A DNA stretch of 64,000 nucleotides. Source: an uncultured Gammaproteobacteria bacterium (lineage in GTDB: Bacteria > Pseudomonadota > Gammaproteobacteria > Nitrosococcales > Methylophagaceae). This document shows positions 57,000 through 64,000 of the stretch, one piece after another (the stretch's first letter is position 1; every line of letters starts with the position of its first letter). Under the pieces are notes generated by a model that was given only the letters and a program-made list of their open reading frames with translations, was not told the origin of the DNA and ran no database searches. The position numbers and the translations under genes were made by a program. Location: NCBI GenBank assembly GCA_905479075.1, contig CAJQLA010000008.1, forward strand, positions 124,001-188,000, written 5' to 3'.

Positions 57000-58195
57000 T
57001 GGAATGCACGATTCCATAATGTGTCGCCAATGCTGGCGGTTGTTAAGTTGATATCTTCGTTGTGAGAGTGTAGTTGCAAGTTTTGTTTGGTGAGTTGCTT
57101 AATGACGCGATCAGCTAAATCAGGTGCGAGTGCTAGTTTAGTTGGCCAGGCGATATGAACATTGCCTTTTGATTCAACAAAGGCTGTGTCAGGACGGGTG
57201 AGGCTAGATTGTTTGGGTTCGGCACGATTAACAGCATGGGCAGCCCATTCAAGCTCTGGCAATTTGAACCACGGCATAATCTCAGCCAATAAGGCTTCTG
57301 CTTCTTTGCTTAACTGGGATAGCGGTTTTCCAACGCCATTTTCGGCAAGGTTACCACCGATATACCAAACCGTATTATTGTCTTGGTCAAAGTGACTCGT
57401 GATTGTTGCGATAGGTTTTGAACCTGAGCCAAGGCTATGAGCATAGATAGCGGGTAGAGGCTGAGAGGCATCTTTTGCTTTACAAAGTGCCATTTGTAGG
57501 GGGCGGCGTTGCATGCTAGGTTTCGTAATATCTAAGGAGTGTAGTAGTGATTCAGTACCTTCACCCGCAGTTAGTACAAAGTGCTGCGCTTTGATTTCTA
57601 AGTCATCACCAAGCAGGATGGACTGAATATTTTTAGCGTCGCGTTGCCAAGTGGTTTTCCAGTCTTTTGGATAAGATACGATTCGATTTTGATAAGGTTT
57701 AGCAAGGCATTGCAGCACAGTAGTTACATCTAACACAGGTTCATCAAGTTGATATAAAGCACCTTTAAAACCAGTATGTTGAAATAAGGTAGGACGTTCT
57801 GATTTAGCGACGGGTTGCATGCGGCTAGCAAGGGCTTTACTGGCAAAAAAAGACAACATTTTTGATGAAAGTTGATCTTTAGACCACATTAGCTGGTAAT
57901 CTGCGAGTACTCTCACACCACTCAAATCGACATCACCTTGACCTTTAAGGCAGGCTTGCCAGCGCGCGGGCATATCACCAATCGCTTGAGTGGCTTTGGA
58001 CAGTATGCCGTTAAGTGCATACTTAGCGCCGCCATGAATAATACCTTGAGAACTCAGTGTTTGGGCGTTACCAATCGTATCATTTTCTAATAATAGGCTA
58101 TGAAAACCCATACTATTGAGTCGGTTATGTAGCCACAGGCCAGCGATACCTGCGCCGATAATGACAACGTCTGTAGAGACGGTTTGTTTTACCAT
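56996..58195 (-). CDS. FAD-dependent oxidoreductase (DAO family)
   Basis: 399 residues. N-terminal FAD-binding VVIIGAGIAGLWLHNRL (GxGxxG) and LLENDTIGNAQTLSSQGIIHGG. Middle VLTAGEGTESLL and C-terminal GNVHIAWPTKLALAPDLADRV fit the D-amino-acid-oxidase/glycerol-3-phosphate-dehydrogenase fold. Substrate cannot be inferred. Overlaps the AKR by 4 bp and follows gmhA by 9 bp, so it is coupled to LPS heptose synthesis at least transcriptionally. Confidence 0.85.
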   Translation of the reverse strand: MVKQTVSTDVVIIGAGIAGLWLHNRLNSMGFHSLLLENDTIGNAQTLSSQGIIHGGAKYALNGILSKATQAIGDMPARWQACLKGQGDVDLSGVRVLADYQLMWSKDQLSSKMLSFFASKALASRMQPVAKSERPTLFQHTGFKGALYQLDEPVLDVTTVLQCLAKPYQNRIVSYPKDWKTTWQRDAKNIQSILLGDDLEIKAQHFVLTAGEGTESLLHSLDITKPSMQRRPLQMALCKAKDASQPLPAIYAHSLGSGSKPIATITSHFDQDNNTVWYIGGNLAENGVGKPLSQLSKEAEALLAEIMPWFKLPELEWAAHAVNRAEPKQSSLTRPDTAFVESKGNVHIAWPTKLALAPDLADRVIKQLTKQNLQLHSHNEDINLTTASIGDTLWNRAFQ

Positions 58196-58204
58196 GATGT
58201 GATT

Positions 58205-58768
58205 TTATTCTACGCTAAGTTTTTGATCTAAGGCTTCGCAGAGCCAGTGACCAATAATGATATGGCCTTCTTGTACGCGGGCGGTTTCATCCGATGGTAT
58301 TTGAAGACAGCAATCAGCTTGTGTGCGTAATTTTCCACCCGATTGGCCTGTAAAAGCACAAGTCCAACAGCCCATTTCTTTAGCTATTTTGAGACCATTA
58401 ATAACGTTAGCACTATCACCTGAGGTTGAAAGGCCAATCGCAATATCACCTGGCTTTGCAAGTGCTTGGATTTGACGATCAAAAATAGTGTCAAAGCTAT
58501 AATCGTTACCATGAGCCGTTAAAATTGACGTGTCAGTCGTGAGCGCAATAGCAGCCAATGGCGCCCGCTGTTTTGAATAGCGAACTACGAATTCAGCTGC
58601 AAGGTGTTGAGAATCAGAGGCACTACCGCCATTACCAAAGAACAAGGCTTTATTGCCATTGGCGAGTGCAGTTCCAACTTTATCAACAAGTTTGTCAATT
58701 TGGACCTCAAGTGAAAATAGGCCTTCAACCATTTTCTGGTGGCGAACAAGAGTAGATTTAAATGACAC
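58205..58768 (-). CDS. gmhA: Phosphoheptose isomerase (SIS domain)
   Basis: 187 residues. Converts sedoheptulose 7-phosphate to D-glycero-manno-heptose 7-phosphate. SIS fold with ALFFGNGGSASDSQHLAAEF (the GmhA substrate loop), GLSTSGDSANVINGL, and TARVQEGHIIIGHWLCEALD with the catalytic Gln/His. Length matches GmhA (192 in E. coli). Together with hldE and gmhB, most of the ADP-heptose pathway is encoded in the window. Confidence 0.92.
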   Translation of the reverse strand: MSFKSTLVRHQKMVEGLFSLEVQIDKLVDKVGTALANGNKALFFGNGGSASDSQHLAAEFVVRYSKQRAPLAAIALTTDTSILTAHGNDYSFDTIFDRQIQALAKPGDIAIGLSTSGDSANVINGLKIAKEMGCWTCAFTGQSGGKLRTQADCCLQIPSDETARVQEGHIIIGHWLCEALDQKLSVE

Positions 58769-58900
58769 GATTTACCTCTTATACTGGTCAGATGGTACTA
58801 TTTGATGCGTCGATTACATTGATAGTTAGCTGATAGTGTACCAAACCCTTAAATCACTTTTTTAAATTTACACATTAATAGAAGAGACGAATTCACTTAA

Positions 58901-61126
58901 ATGAAGTCACCGGAACTGTATCTTAGATTCGATCTAGGCCAACAATGGCGAGGCCAAGATGTTTTTTCGACGGTTGCAGAGCTTGAGGGCGAGGTATTCC
59001 GTCACAAGGAAGGGCGTCGAACATTACGTTTTGAACTGGCAGGTAAAAGTTACTTTCTCAAATATCACCGCGGTGTCGGCTGGCCTGAAATTGTCAAAAA
59101 CACAGTACAACTTCGCAAACCCATTGTCAGTGCGCGAAATGAATGGCAGGCAGTACGCTTTTTAGAGCAACATGGTATCGGTACTATGACCTTAGCTGGT
59201 TATGGTGAGCGAGGGATTAATCCTGCAGAGATAGAGTCATTTGTGATTACCGATGACTTAAGTGACACCATTAGCTTAGAGTATCTTGGTCAACAATGGC
59301 ATGATAACCCTCCGACTTTTGCTACCAAAAAAGCCTTAATTGAGAAATTGGCGCTTACCAGTAAAACCATGCATGAAAATGGCATGAATCATCGTGATTA
59401 TTATCTATGTCATTTCTTATTGGACAAAGGTTTTGCCGAACACAATACATTCACTGCGGATACGGAATTATTCTTAATTGATTTGCATCGGGCGATGATC
59501 CGGCAAAATGGACAAGTTGAAGAACGTTGGCTGGTTAAAGATTTAGGTGCTTTATATTTCTCAGCGATGGATGTGCCGTTAACGCGACGAGATTTAATCC
59601 GTTTTGTAACAACATACTCAGGTCTTAACTTGCGTGATACTGTCGCTAAACAAGGTGGTTTTTGGCAGAAAGTACGGCAACGTGCTAATAAAATGCGTTT
59701 AGCTGATGGTGCTGCCATTAACCAGACGCTGAATCCAATACGTAGTTTTTTACAGGGCCAAAAGCAACTTAATGTGCCCTTTACCATTCAAGCGTTGGAT
59801 CAGGAATTTGAATGCCAAAAAGTGTTACGTTTATTGCCCCGTAAGCGCTTAGTTGTTGAAGCTAAATCAGAGCAGCAACATGCAGTGATAAAATTATTTG
59901 CTGCGGCTGAAAAAGGACATCGCGAATTAGAACGTGAACATCAAGGCTATCAGCTGACAAAAGAGGCCGGAGCAGTTGTCCCAGAAATGTTATTTGCTGG
60001 AGATAATCAACAAGGCTGCCTGATGATTGCTTATCAATACATCAGCAATGGCCAAACCTTAATGCAACTTGATGAAGTTCAGCGTAATGAGCAGTTAGGT
60101 GTTTTATTTGATTGTATTAGCAAACTACACGCTTATGGTATTTATCAGGATGATATTCATCTGGATAACTTTTTATTAGCAGATAATCAGCTTTATCTAC
60201 TTGATTTAGGCTCAATAAAGAAACAACGTCCTGGCGAAGGTTTAAGTGAAAGGCTAAGTCTGAAGAATTTGTCTCGATTGATTGCCCAATTTTCCTTTGA
60301 TGATAGACCGTTATTAAGTCCTCATTTGGAGCAATATTTTCGTTCACGTGGCTCTGGCTATAATAATGCTGCGCAGGCACATCTTGCTAAAGTAACCCAT
60401 AAAGCATGGCAAAAACGTAAAAGTAATTATCTAAAAAAATGTTTTAGAAACTGCACGATGACGAGGTACCACAGCAGTGCTAATCAGCAATGGGCTTTTC
60501 GTAGCGACTTCCTTGATGGCGATACCGATCAGTTTGTGGCAGATATTGAAGAAATAGTGACTGCTGGTGAATTATTAAAAGATGGTAATTCTACAACTGT
60601 CGTTCGAGCAGAAGTGGCAGGGAAACAAGTGGTAATTAAACGCTACAATATAAAAAATAAGGTTCATTTCTTACGACGTTGTTTAAGACCGACTCGAGCC
60701 GCCGTATCATGGCGAAATGCGAATCTATTGGCATTTATGGGGATTGCAACAGCTAAACCACTTGGCTTCATTGAAAATAGGGTGGCTGGCTTACGGCAAA
60801 ATGCCTATTTTATTTGCGAATATACGGCTGGGGAAGAGTTACTGTCAGCTTATCAGCAACGTGATGCAGATGAAGCCGAATTAGAGCAGTTACGGCGACT
60901 ATTTTCTTATTTAGAACAAGCTAAAGTCAGTCACGGTGACTTAAAGGCAAGCAATTTTCTAATCAATGATAAAGGTAAAATTTACTTAATTGATTTAGAT
61001 GCTATGAAACAACACCCATGCCAGCCTTCATTTGAAAAAGCTTTAGAGAAAGACAAAAGACGTTTCATGGCAAACTGGTCGGGCGAAAGCCTAAAAAAAA
61101 TCAACGCCTCTCTATTCAATGAATAA
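58901..61126 (+). CDS. waaP: Triple-kinase protein: WaaP plus two LPS-kinase-like domains
   Basis: 741 residues, about 2.8 times the length of WaaP. Domain 1 (about 1-268) is WaaP: GRRTLRFELAGKSYFLKYHRG (K54), YGERG, NHRDYYLCHFLL (H164, D166) and LIDLHRA (D194); it should phosphorylate core heptose I. Domain 2 (about 295-510): K331, catalytic loop IYQDDIHLDNFLL (Q416 replaces His; D418, N423) and LLDLGS (D435). Domain 3 (about 545-740): K580 (VVIKRYN), VSHGDLKASNFLI (H678, D680, N685) and LIDLDAMK (D698). P. aeruginosa encodes comparable kinases as separate genes (waaP, wapP, wapQ, PA5006). The fusion reads through cleanly, with no frameshift. A waaG gene follows after 10 bp. Confidence 0.82.
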   Translation: MKSPELYLRFDLGQQWRGQDVFSTVAELEGEVFRHKEGRRTLRFELAGKSYFLKYHRGVGWPEIVKNTVQLRKPIVSARNEWQAVRFLEQHGIGTMTLAGYGERGINPAEIESFVITDDLSDTISLEYLGQQWHDNPPTFATKKALIEKLALTSKTMHENGMNHRDYYLCHFLLDKGFAEHNTFTADTELFLIDLHRAMIRQNGQVEERWLVKDLGALYFSAMDVPLTRRDLIRFVTTYSGLNLRDTVAKQGGFWQKVRQRANKMRLADGAAINQTLNPIRSFLQGQKQLNVPFTIQALDQEFECQKVLRLLPRKRLVVEAKSEQQHAVIKLFAAAEKGHRELEREHQGYQLTKEAGAVVPEMLFAGDNQQGCLMIAYQYISNGQTLMQLDEVQRNEQLGVLFDCISKLHAYGIYQDDIHLDNFLLADNQLYLLDLGSIKKQRPGEGLSERLSLKNLSRLIAQFSFDDRPLLSPHLEQYFRSRGSGYNNAAQAHLAKVTHKAWQKRKSNYLKKCFRNCTMTRYHSSANQQWAFRSDFLDGDTDQFVADIEEIVTAGELLKDGNSTTVVRAEVAGKQVVIKRYNIKNKVHFLRRCLRPTRAAVSWRNANLLAFMGIATAKPLGFIENRVAGLRQNAYFICEYTAGEELLSAYQQRDADEAELEQLRRLFSYLEQAKVSHGDLKASNFLINDKGKIYLIDLDAMKQHPCQPSFEKALEKDKRRFMANWSGESLKKINASLFNE

Positions 61127-61136
61127 TTAAACACTT

Positions 61137-62270
61137 ATGAAACTTGCTGTTTGCCTTTATAAATATTTTCCCTTTGGCGGTTTAGCCCGAGACTGCACAC
61201 GAATTATGTCTGTATGTCGCGATCATGGATATCAAGTCGATTTGTTTGTTATGGAGTGTCAGGGGGAAGCGCCTGAGGGTTTTAATGTGGAGGTTATCGA
61301 AACGCAAGGTCTCACAAACCATCAAAAAGTGGCGAGTTATATTGAACAGCTAGATGCTAAGTTAGTGAATCAGGACTATGACTTAGTCATTGGTTTTAAT
61401 AAAATTCCGGGTTTAGATATTTATTATGCTGCAGATCCCTGTTATATAGACCGAGTTAAAAACCAAGCTAACTATTGTTTTATGCAATTCAATCCTCGCT
61501 TAAAATTTTATGCTGAGTGTGAAGATAAAGTGTTTAATCGTATTAGTAAGACGGTGACGTTGATGATTTCTGATGTTCAGCAGGCATTATTTAAAAAACA
61601 TTACGAAACGCCTGACGAACGCTTAATTATGCTGCCACCAGGAATTGATCCAAATAGAAAGCGACCGGGTGATTGGCAGCAACAACGACAGGATTTTCGC
61701 CAGCAGTTTGATGTAGCCGATGATGAGTTTATCGTCTTGATGGTGGGAACAGGCTTTAAAACAAAAGGCGTGGATCGTGCTTTGAACGCTTTAGCTAATT
61801 TGCCTGTAAAATTACAAAATAAAACACGTTTGTTTATTGTTGGTGAAGGTGATGATTCACCTTATTTGAAAATGGCGGATAAATTATCAATTAGAGACAG
61901 AGTCACTTTTTTTGGTGGTCGTGGTGATATACCTCAGTTTTTATTGGGCGCCGATGTGTTATTACATCCTGCACGTAAAGAGAATACGGGTACAGTTATC
62001 TTAGAAGCGATGGTGGCAGGTTTGCCAGTTTTAGTGACACGAGTGTGTGGGTATGCCAAACATGTTGAAACAGCATCAGCAGGTTTGGTGATATCGTCGC
62101 CATTCAATCAGGATGAATGTGATGTTAAATTAATCACCATGCTTAATCGGATTAATTTAAAAAGCTGGTCTGATAGTGCATTGAAGTATGCTTCTGAGGA
62201 AGATTTGTATAGCATGCCAGAAAAAGCAGCAGCAATTATTGAGGCAATGGCCGAGGAGAAGGCGCATTAA
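61137..62270 (+). CDS. waaG: LPS core glucosyltransferase WaaG-type
   Basis: 377 residues, GT-B family GT4. Begins KLAVCLYKYFPFGGLARDC as WaaG does; middle GFNKIPGLDIYYAADPCY and PPGIDPNRKRPGD; donor site HPARKENTGTVILEAMVAGLPVLV with the E-x7-E pair. Adds the first outer-core hexose to heptose II, on which WaaP activity depends in other species. Its final bases overlap the galE initiation site (ATTAA). Confidence 0.92.
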   Translation: MKLAVCLYKYFPFGGLARDCTRIMSVCRDHGYQVDLFVMECQGEAPEGFNVEVIETQGLTNHQKVASYIEQLDAKLVNQDYDLVIGFNKIPGLDIYYAADPCYIDRVKNQANYCFMQFNPRLKFYAECEDKVFNRISKTVTLMISDVQQALFKKHYETPDERLIMLPPGIDPNRKRPGDWQQQRQDFRQQFDVADDEFIVLMVGTGFKTKGVDRALNALANLPVKLQNKTRLFIVGEGDDSPYLKMADKLSIRDRVTFFGGRGDIPQFLLGADVLLHPARKENTGTVILEAMVAGLPVLVTRVCGYAKHVETASAGLVISSPFNQDECDVKLITMLNRINLKSWSDSALKYASEEDLYSMPEKAAAIIEAMAEEKAH

Positions 62271-63291
62271 CTGTATTTTAGTCACAGGCGGTGCAGGTTA
62301 TATAGGTAGTCATATTTGTGTTGAACTACTTGAGGCTGGTTTTCAGCTGATTGTCTTGGATAATTTATCTAATAGCTCGCAACAATCATTGAAAAGAGTC
62401 GAGGTAATAACAGACAAAGAACTGACTTTTTATCAAATGGATTTAACGGATAAAGTAGCAGTGACGAGCGTATTTGAGTCACATAGTATTGATGCCGTCA
62501 TTCATTTAGCAGGTTTAAAAGCGGTAAGTGAGTCATGCGAATTGCCACTGAAATATTATCAAAACAACATCAATTCAACATTAGTTCTGCTTGAGCTTAT
62601 GGCGCAGTTTTCAGTTAATAAACTGGTATTTAGCTCATCGGCAACCGTCTATGGTGAACCAGAGAAAATGCCAGTCGATGAGACTTTTCCTTTGGCTGCG
62701 ACTAATCCTTATGGGCGTACAAAGTTGATGATTGAGGACATAATCAGAGATGTCTGTCAGGTAACAGCATTAAATACGGTTTTATTGCGTTATTTTAATC
62801 CAGCGGGTGCGCATAAAAGCGGTTTGATAGGCGAAGATCCTAATGGTATTCCGAACAATTTATTGCCTTATGTTGCACAGGTTGCAGTGGGTAAACGTGA
62901 GAAAGTATCTGTTTTTGGTGATGATTATCCAACTAAAGACGGCACTGGCGTACGTGATTATATTCATGTCGTTGATTTGGCAAAAGGTCATTTACAGGCT
63001 CTGCAAGCTATGGACGAGGATAGGGAAATTGGTCAGTGTAAAGTATTTAACTTGGGCACAGGCCAAGGTTATAGCGTATTAGATGTTATTAAAGGCTTTG
63101 AAAAAGCTTCTGGTCAGAAAGTAGATTATCAGCTTACTGCTAGGCGTTCTGGAGATATAGCAGAATGTTATGCCAATGTATCTTTAGCGAATGAAAAGTT
63201 ACATTGGCATGCTGAAAAATCCCTGGATGAAATGCTTGAAGATGCTTGGCGTTGGCAAACGATGAATCCTGAAGGCTACAGCAATGATTGA
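62266..63291 (+). CDS. galE: UDP-glucose 4-epimerase, apparent ATT start
   Basis: 341 residues if started at the ATT at 62266 (E. coli 338). The protein then begins INCILVTGGAGYIGSH, lined up with other GalE. No ATG, GTG or TTG lies between the TTG at 62239 (nine extra residues, RQWPRRRR...) and this point, while GAGGAGAAGG sits at ideal distance before the ATT. SDR fold: SSATVYGEPEKMPV (catalytic Ser), NPYGRTKLM (Tyr/Lys), and RYFNPAGAHKSGLIGEDPNG split as in the family. Interconverts UDP-glucose and UDP-galactose for the outer core. Overlaps waaG by 5 bp and yrbL by 8 bp. An ATG at 62188 is the only upstream ATG in frame. Confidence 0.88.
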   Translation: MNCILVTGGAGYIGSHICVELLEAGFQLIVLDNLSNSSQQSLKRVEVITDKELTFYQMDLTDKVAVTSVFESHSIDAVIHLAGLKAVSESCELPLKYYQNNINSTLVLLELMAQFSVNKLVFSSSATVYGEPEKMPVDETFPLAATNPYGRTKLMIEDIIRDVCQVTALNTVLLRYFNPAGAHKSGLIGEDPNGIPNNLLPYVAQVAVGKREKVSVFGDDYPTKDGTGVRDYIHVVDLAKGHLQALQAMDEDREIGQCKVFNLGTGQGYSVLDVIKGFEKASGQKVDYQLTARRSGDIAECYANVSLANEKLHWHAEKSLDEMLEDAWRWQTMNPEGYSND

Positions 63292-63895
63292 ACTATGTCC
63301 TGAAGGCATGATTGGTAAAGGTTTACATCGAGAATGTTATATACATCCAGATGACCCGAACAAATGTATCAAGGTCGTAGTGCTTCGTGGTGAAGAGGAA
63401 ACTCGCCGTGAACAGGCTTACTATAAGTTATTGCAAAAAAAGGATATTTCTTGGGATATGTTGCCGAAGTTTTATGGTGTTATTCCAACGTCAATGGGAT
63501 CTGGTGCTGTATTTGATTTGATCAGAGATTCTAATGGTGAAGTAGGAAAGACTTTTGAATTTTATTTTGAGTCAGTCGAATTGACAGCACAAAATGCAGA
63601 AGGTCTGTTAAATGCATTGCTTAACCTTAATACTTATCTTGTCGACCAAAACATTATGACGATGTCCTTAAAGCCGAAAAATATCATATATCAGCGCCAA
63701 GATGATCAGAGAGGTGTTGCAGTCATTATTGATAATATAGGTAACTCAGATATGATTCCTATCAGCACCCATTGCCGTTATTTTGGTCGCAAAAAAATAC
63801 AGCGTAAATGGGATCGTTTTTTGAGTTTATTACAACGTGATTATCCGCAAAATAGCGCTTTACAAGCACTGATTGCTAACCACTTTTATGGCTAA
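63284..63895 (+). CDS. yrbL: YrbL-family (PhoP-network) kinase-like protein
   Basis: 203 residues. Protein-kinase-like fold: IGKGLHRECYIHPDDPNKCIKV (K30), and the catalytic-loop equivalent IMTMSLKPKNIIYQ, where the HRD Asp is replaced by Ser128, as in E. coli YrbL (TMSLKPQN). VIIDNIGNSDMIPI corresponds to the metal-binding strand with DN in place of DFG. It is therefore probably a pseudokinase or uses altered chemistry. E. coli yrbL is PhoP-regulated; its substrate is unknown. Overlaps galE by 8 bp, so it is part of the waaP-waaG-galE operon, implying a role in LPS. Confidence 0.85.
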   Translation: MIELCPEGMIGKGLHRECYIHPDDPNKCIKVVVLRGEEETRREQAYYKLLQKKDISWDMLPKFYGVIPTSMGSGAVFDLIRDSNGEVGKTFEFYFESVELTAQNAEGLLNALLNLNTYLVDQNIMTMSLKPKNIIYQRQDDQRGVAVIIDNIGNSDMIPISTHCRYFGRKKIQRKWDRFLSLLQRDYPQNSALQALIANHFYG

Positions 63896-63900
63896 AGTTA

Positions 63901-63923
63901 GGTGAAGGCATCCTGCCTTCACC
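63901..63923 (+). terminator. Strong stem-loop after yrbL
   Basis: Perfect 10-bp inverted repeat GGTGAAGGCA / TGCCTTCACC with a 3-base loop, 5 bp after the yrbL stop. No immediate T-run follows (TTTT only about 20 bp later), so it is either a weak intrinsic terminator or a 3'-end-stabilising hairpin of the LPS operon. Confidence 0.6.
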
Positions 63924-64000
63924 CCATACAATTCATACAGCTTTTAGATAATACCGTATGAATCTTCTTTTTCTGGCATTTCGTATCTAGCTTGTTCATT

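Overview
The window is about 64 kb of chromosome from a low-GC (roughly 40-43%) gammaproteobacterium. Several layouts point to Gammaproteobacteria: ssb-yajR-uvrA, lptM-lysA-dapF-DUF484-xerC, petABC-sspA-sspB, yacG-zapD-coaE-pilD-pilC-pilB, and glyQ-glyS. A four-gene tetrahydromethanopterin (H4MPT) cluster (17.0-21.0 kb) marks the organism as a methylotroph. Together with the base composition this suggests a relative of Methylophaga, although the genus is inferred and no methanol or methane oxidation genes lie in the window. No rRNA, tRNA, CRISPR array, prophage or intact insertion sequence was seen.

Layout. 0-10.2 kb: a 5'-cut ampG muropeptide permease, ssb, yajR, uvrA, a CYTH triphosphatase, and a gshB-apbE-tonB operon. 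10.4-16.9 kb: glyQS, gmhB, an acyltransferase and a FimX-like degenerate c-di-GMP protein. 17.0-21.0 kb: C1-transfer genes (ATP-grasp, mtdB, beta-RFAP synthase, mtdA-like). 21.2-31.3 kb: gltX, sspBA, cytochrome bc1, aspS, mutT, nadA. 31-36.8 kb: yacG, zapD, coaE and the type IV pilus core pilD/pilC/pilB. 36.9-44.5 kb: lysine/peptidoglycan precursors, xerC, a diguanylate cyclase and polA. 44.6-48.4 kb: thrB, heptosyltransferase I and hldE.

48.4-53.9 kb is an accessory island inserted in the LPS locus. It holds an AT-rich, translationally coupled operon encoding a stand-alone acyl carrier protein, an alpha/beta-hydrolase-like protein and a short atypical cytochrome P450. Beyond that are a GC-rich orphan lipoprotein gene, two related dispersed repeats, a strongly folded non-coding segment and a cupin gene. 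This operon is the best candidate for an undescribed system.

53.9-63.9 kb resumes the LPS-core locus with unusual protein architectures. One protein fuses a degenerate glycosidase-like barrel to an LPS-kinase-like domain. Another carries three kinase-like domains, the first being WaaP. The rest are gmhA, waaG, galE (apparently starting at an ATT codon), a YrbL-type pseudokinase, and an aldo/keto reductase with an FAD oxidoreductase.

Working together: gmhA, hldE, gmhB and waaC supply and attach heptose to the inner core, and WaaP/WaaG extend and phosphorylate it. PilB/PilC/PilD build type IV pili that the FimX homologue probably regulates through c-di-GMP, which the GGDEF protein at 40.8 kb could make. 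MtdB, the MtdA-like protein, beta-RFAP synthase and the ATP-grasp enzyme make or use the H4MPT cofactor for formaldehyde oxidation.
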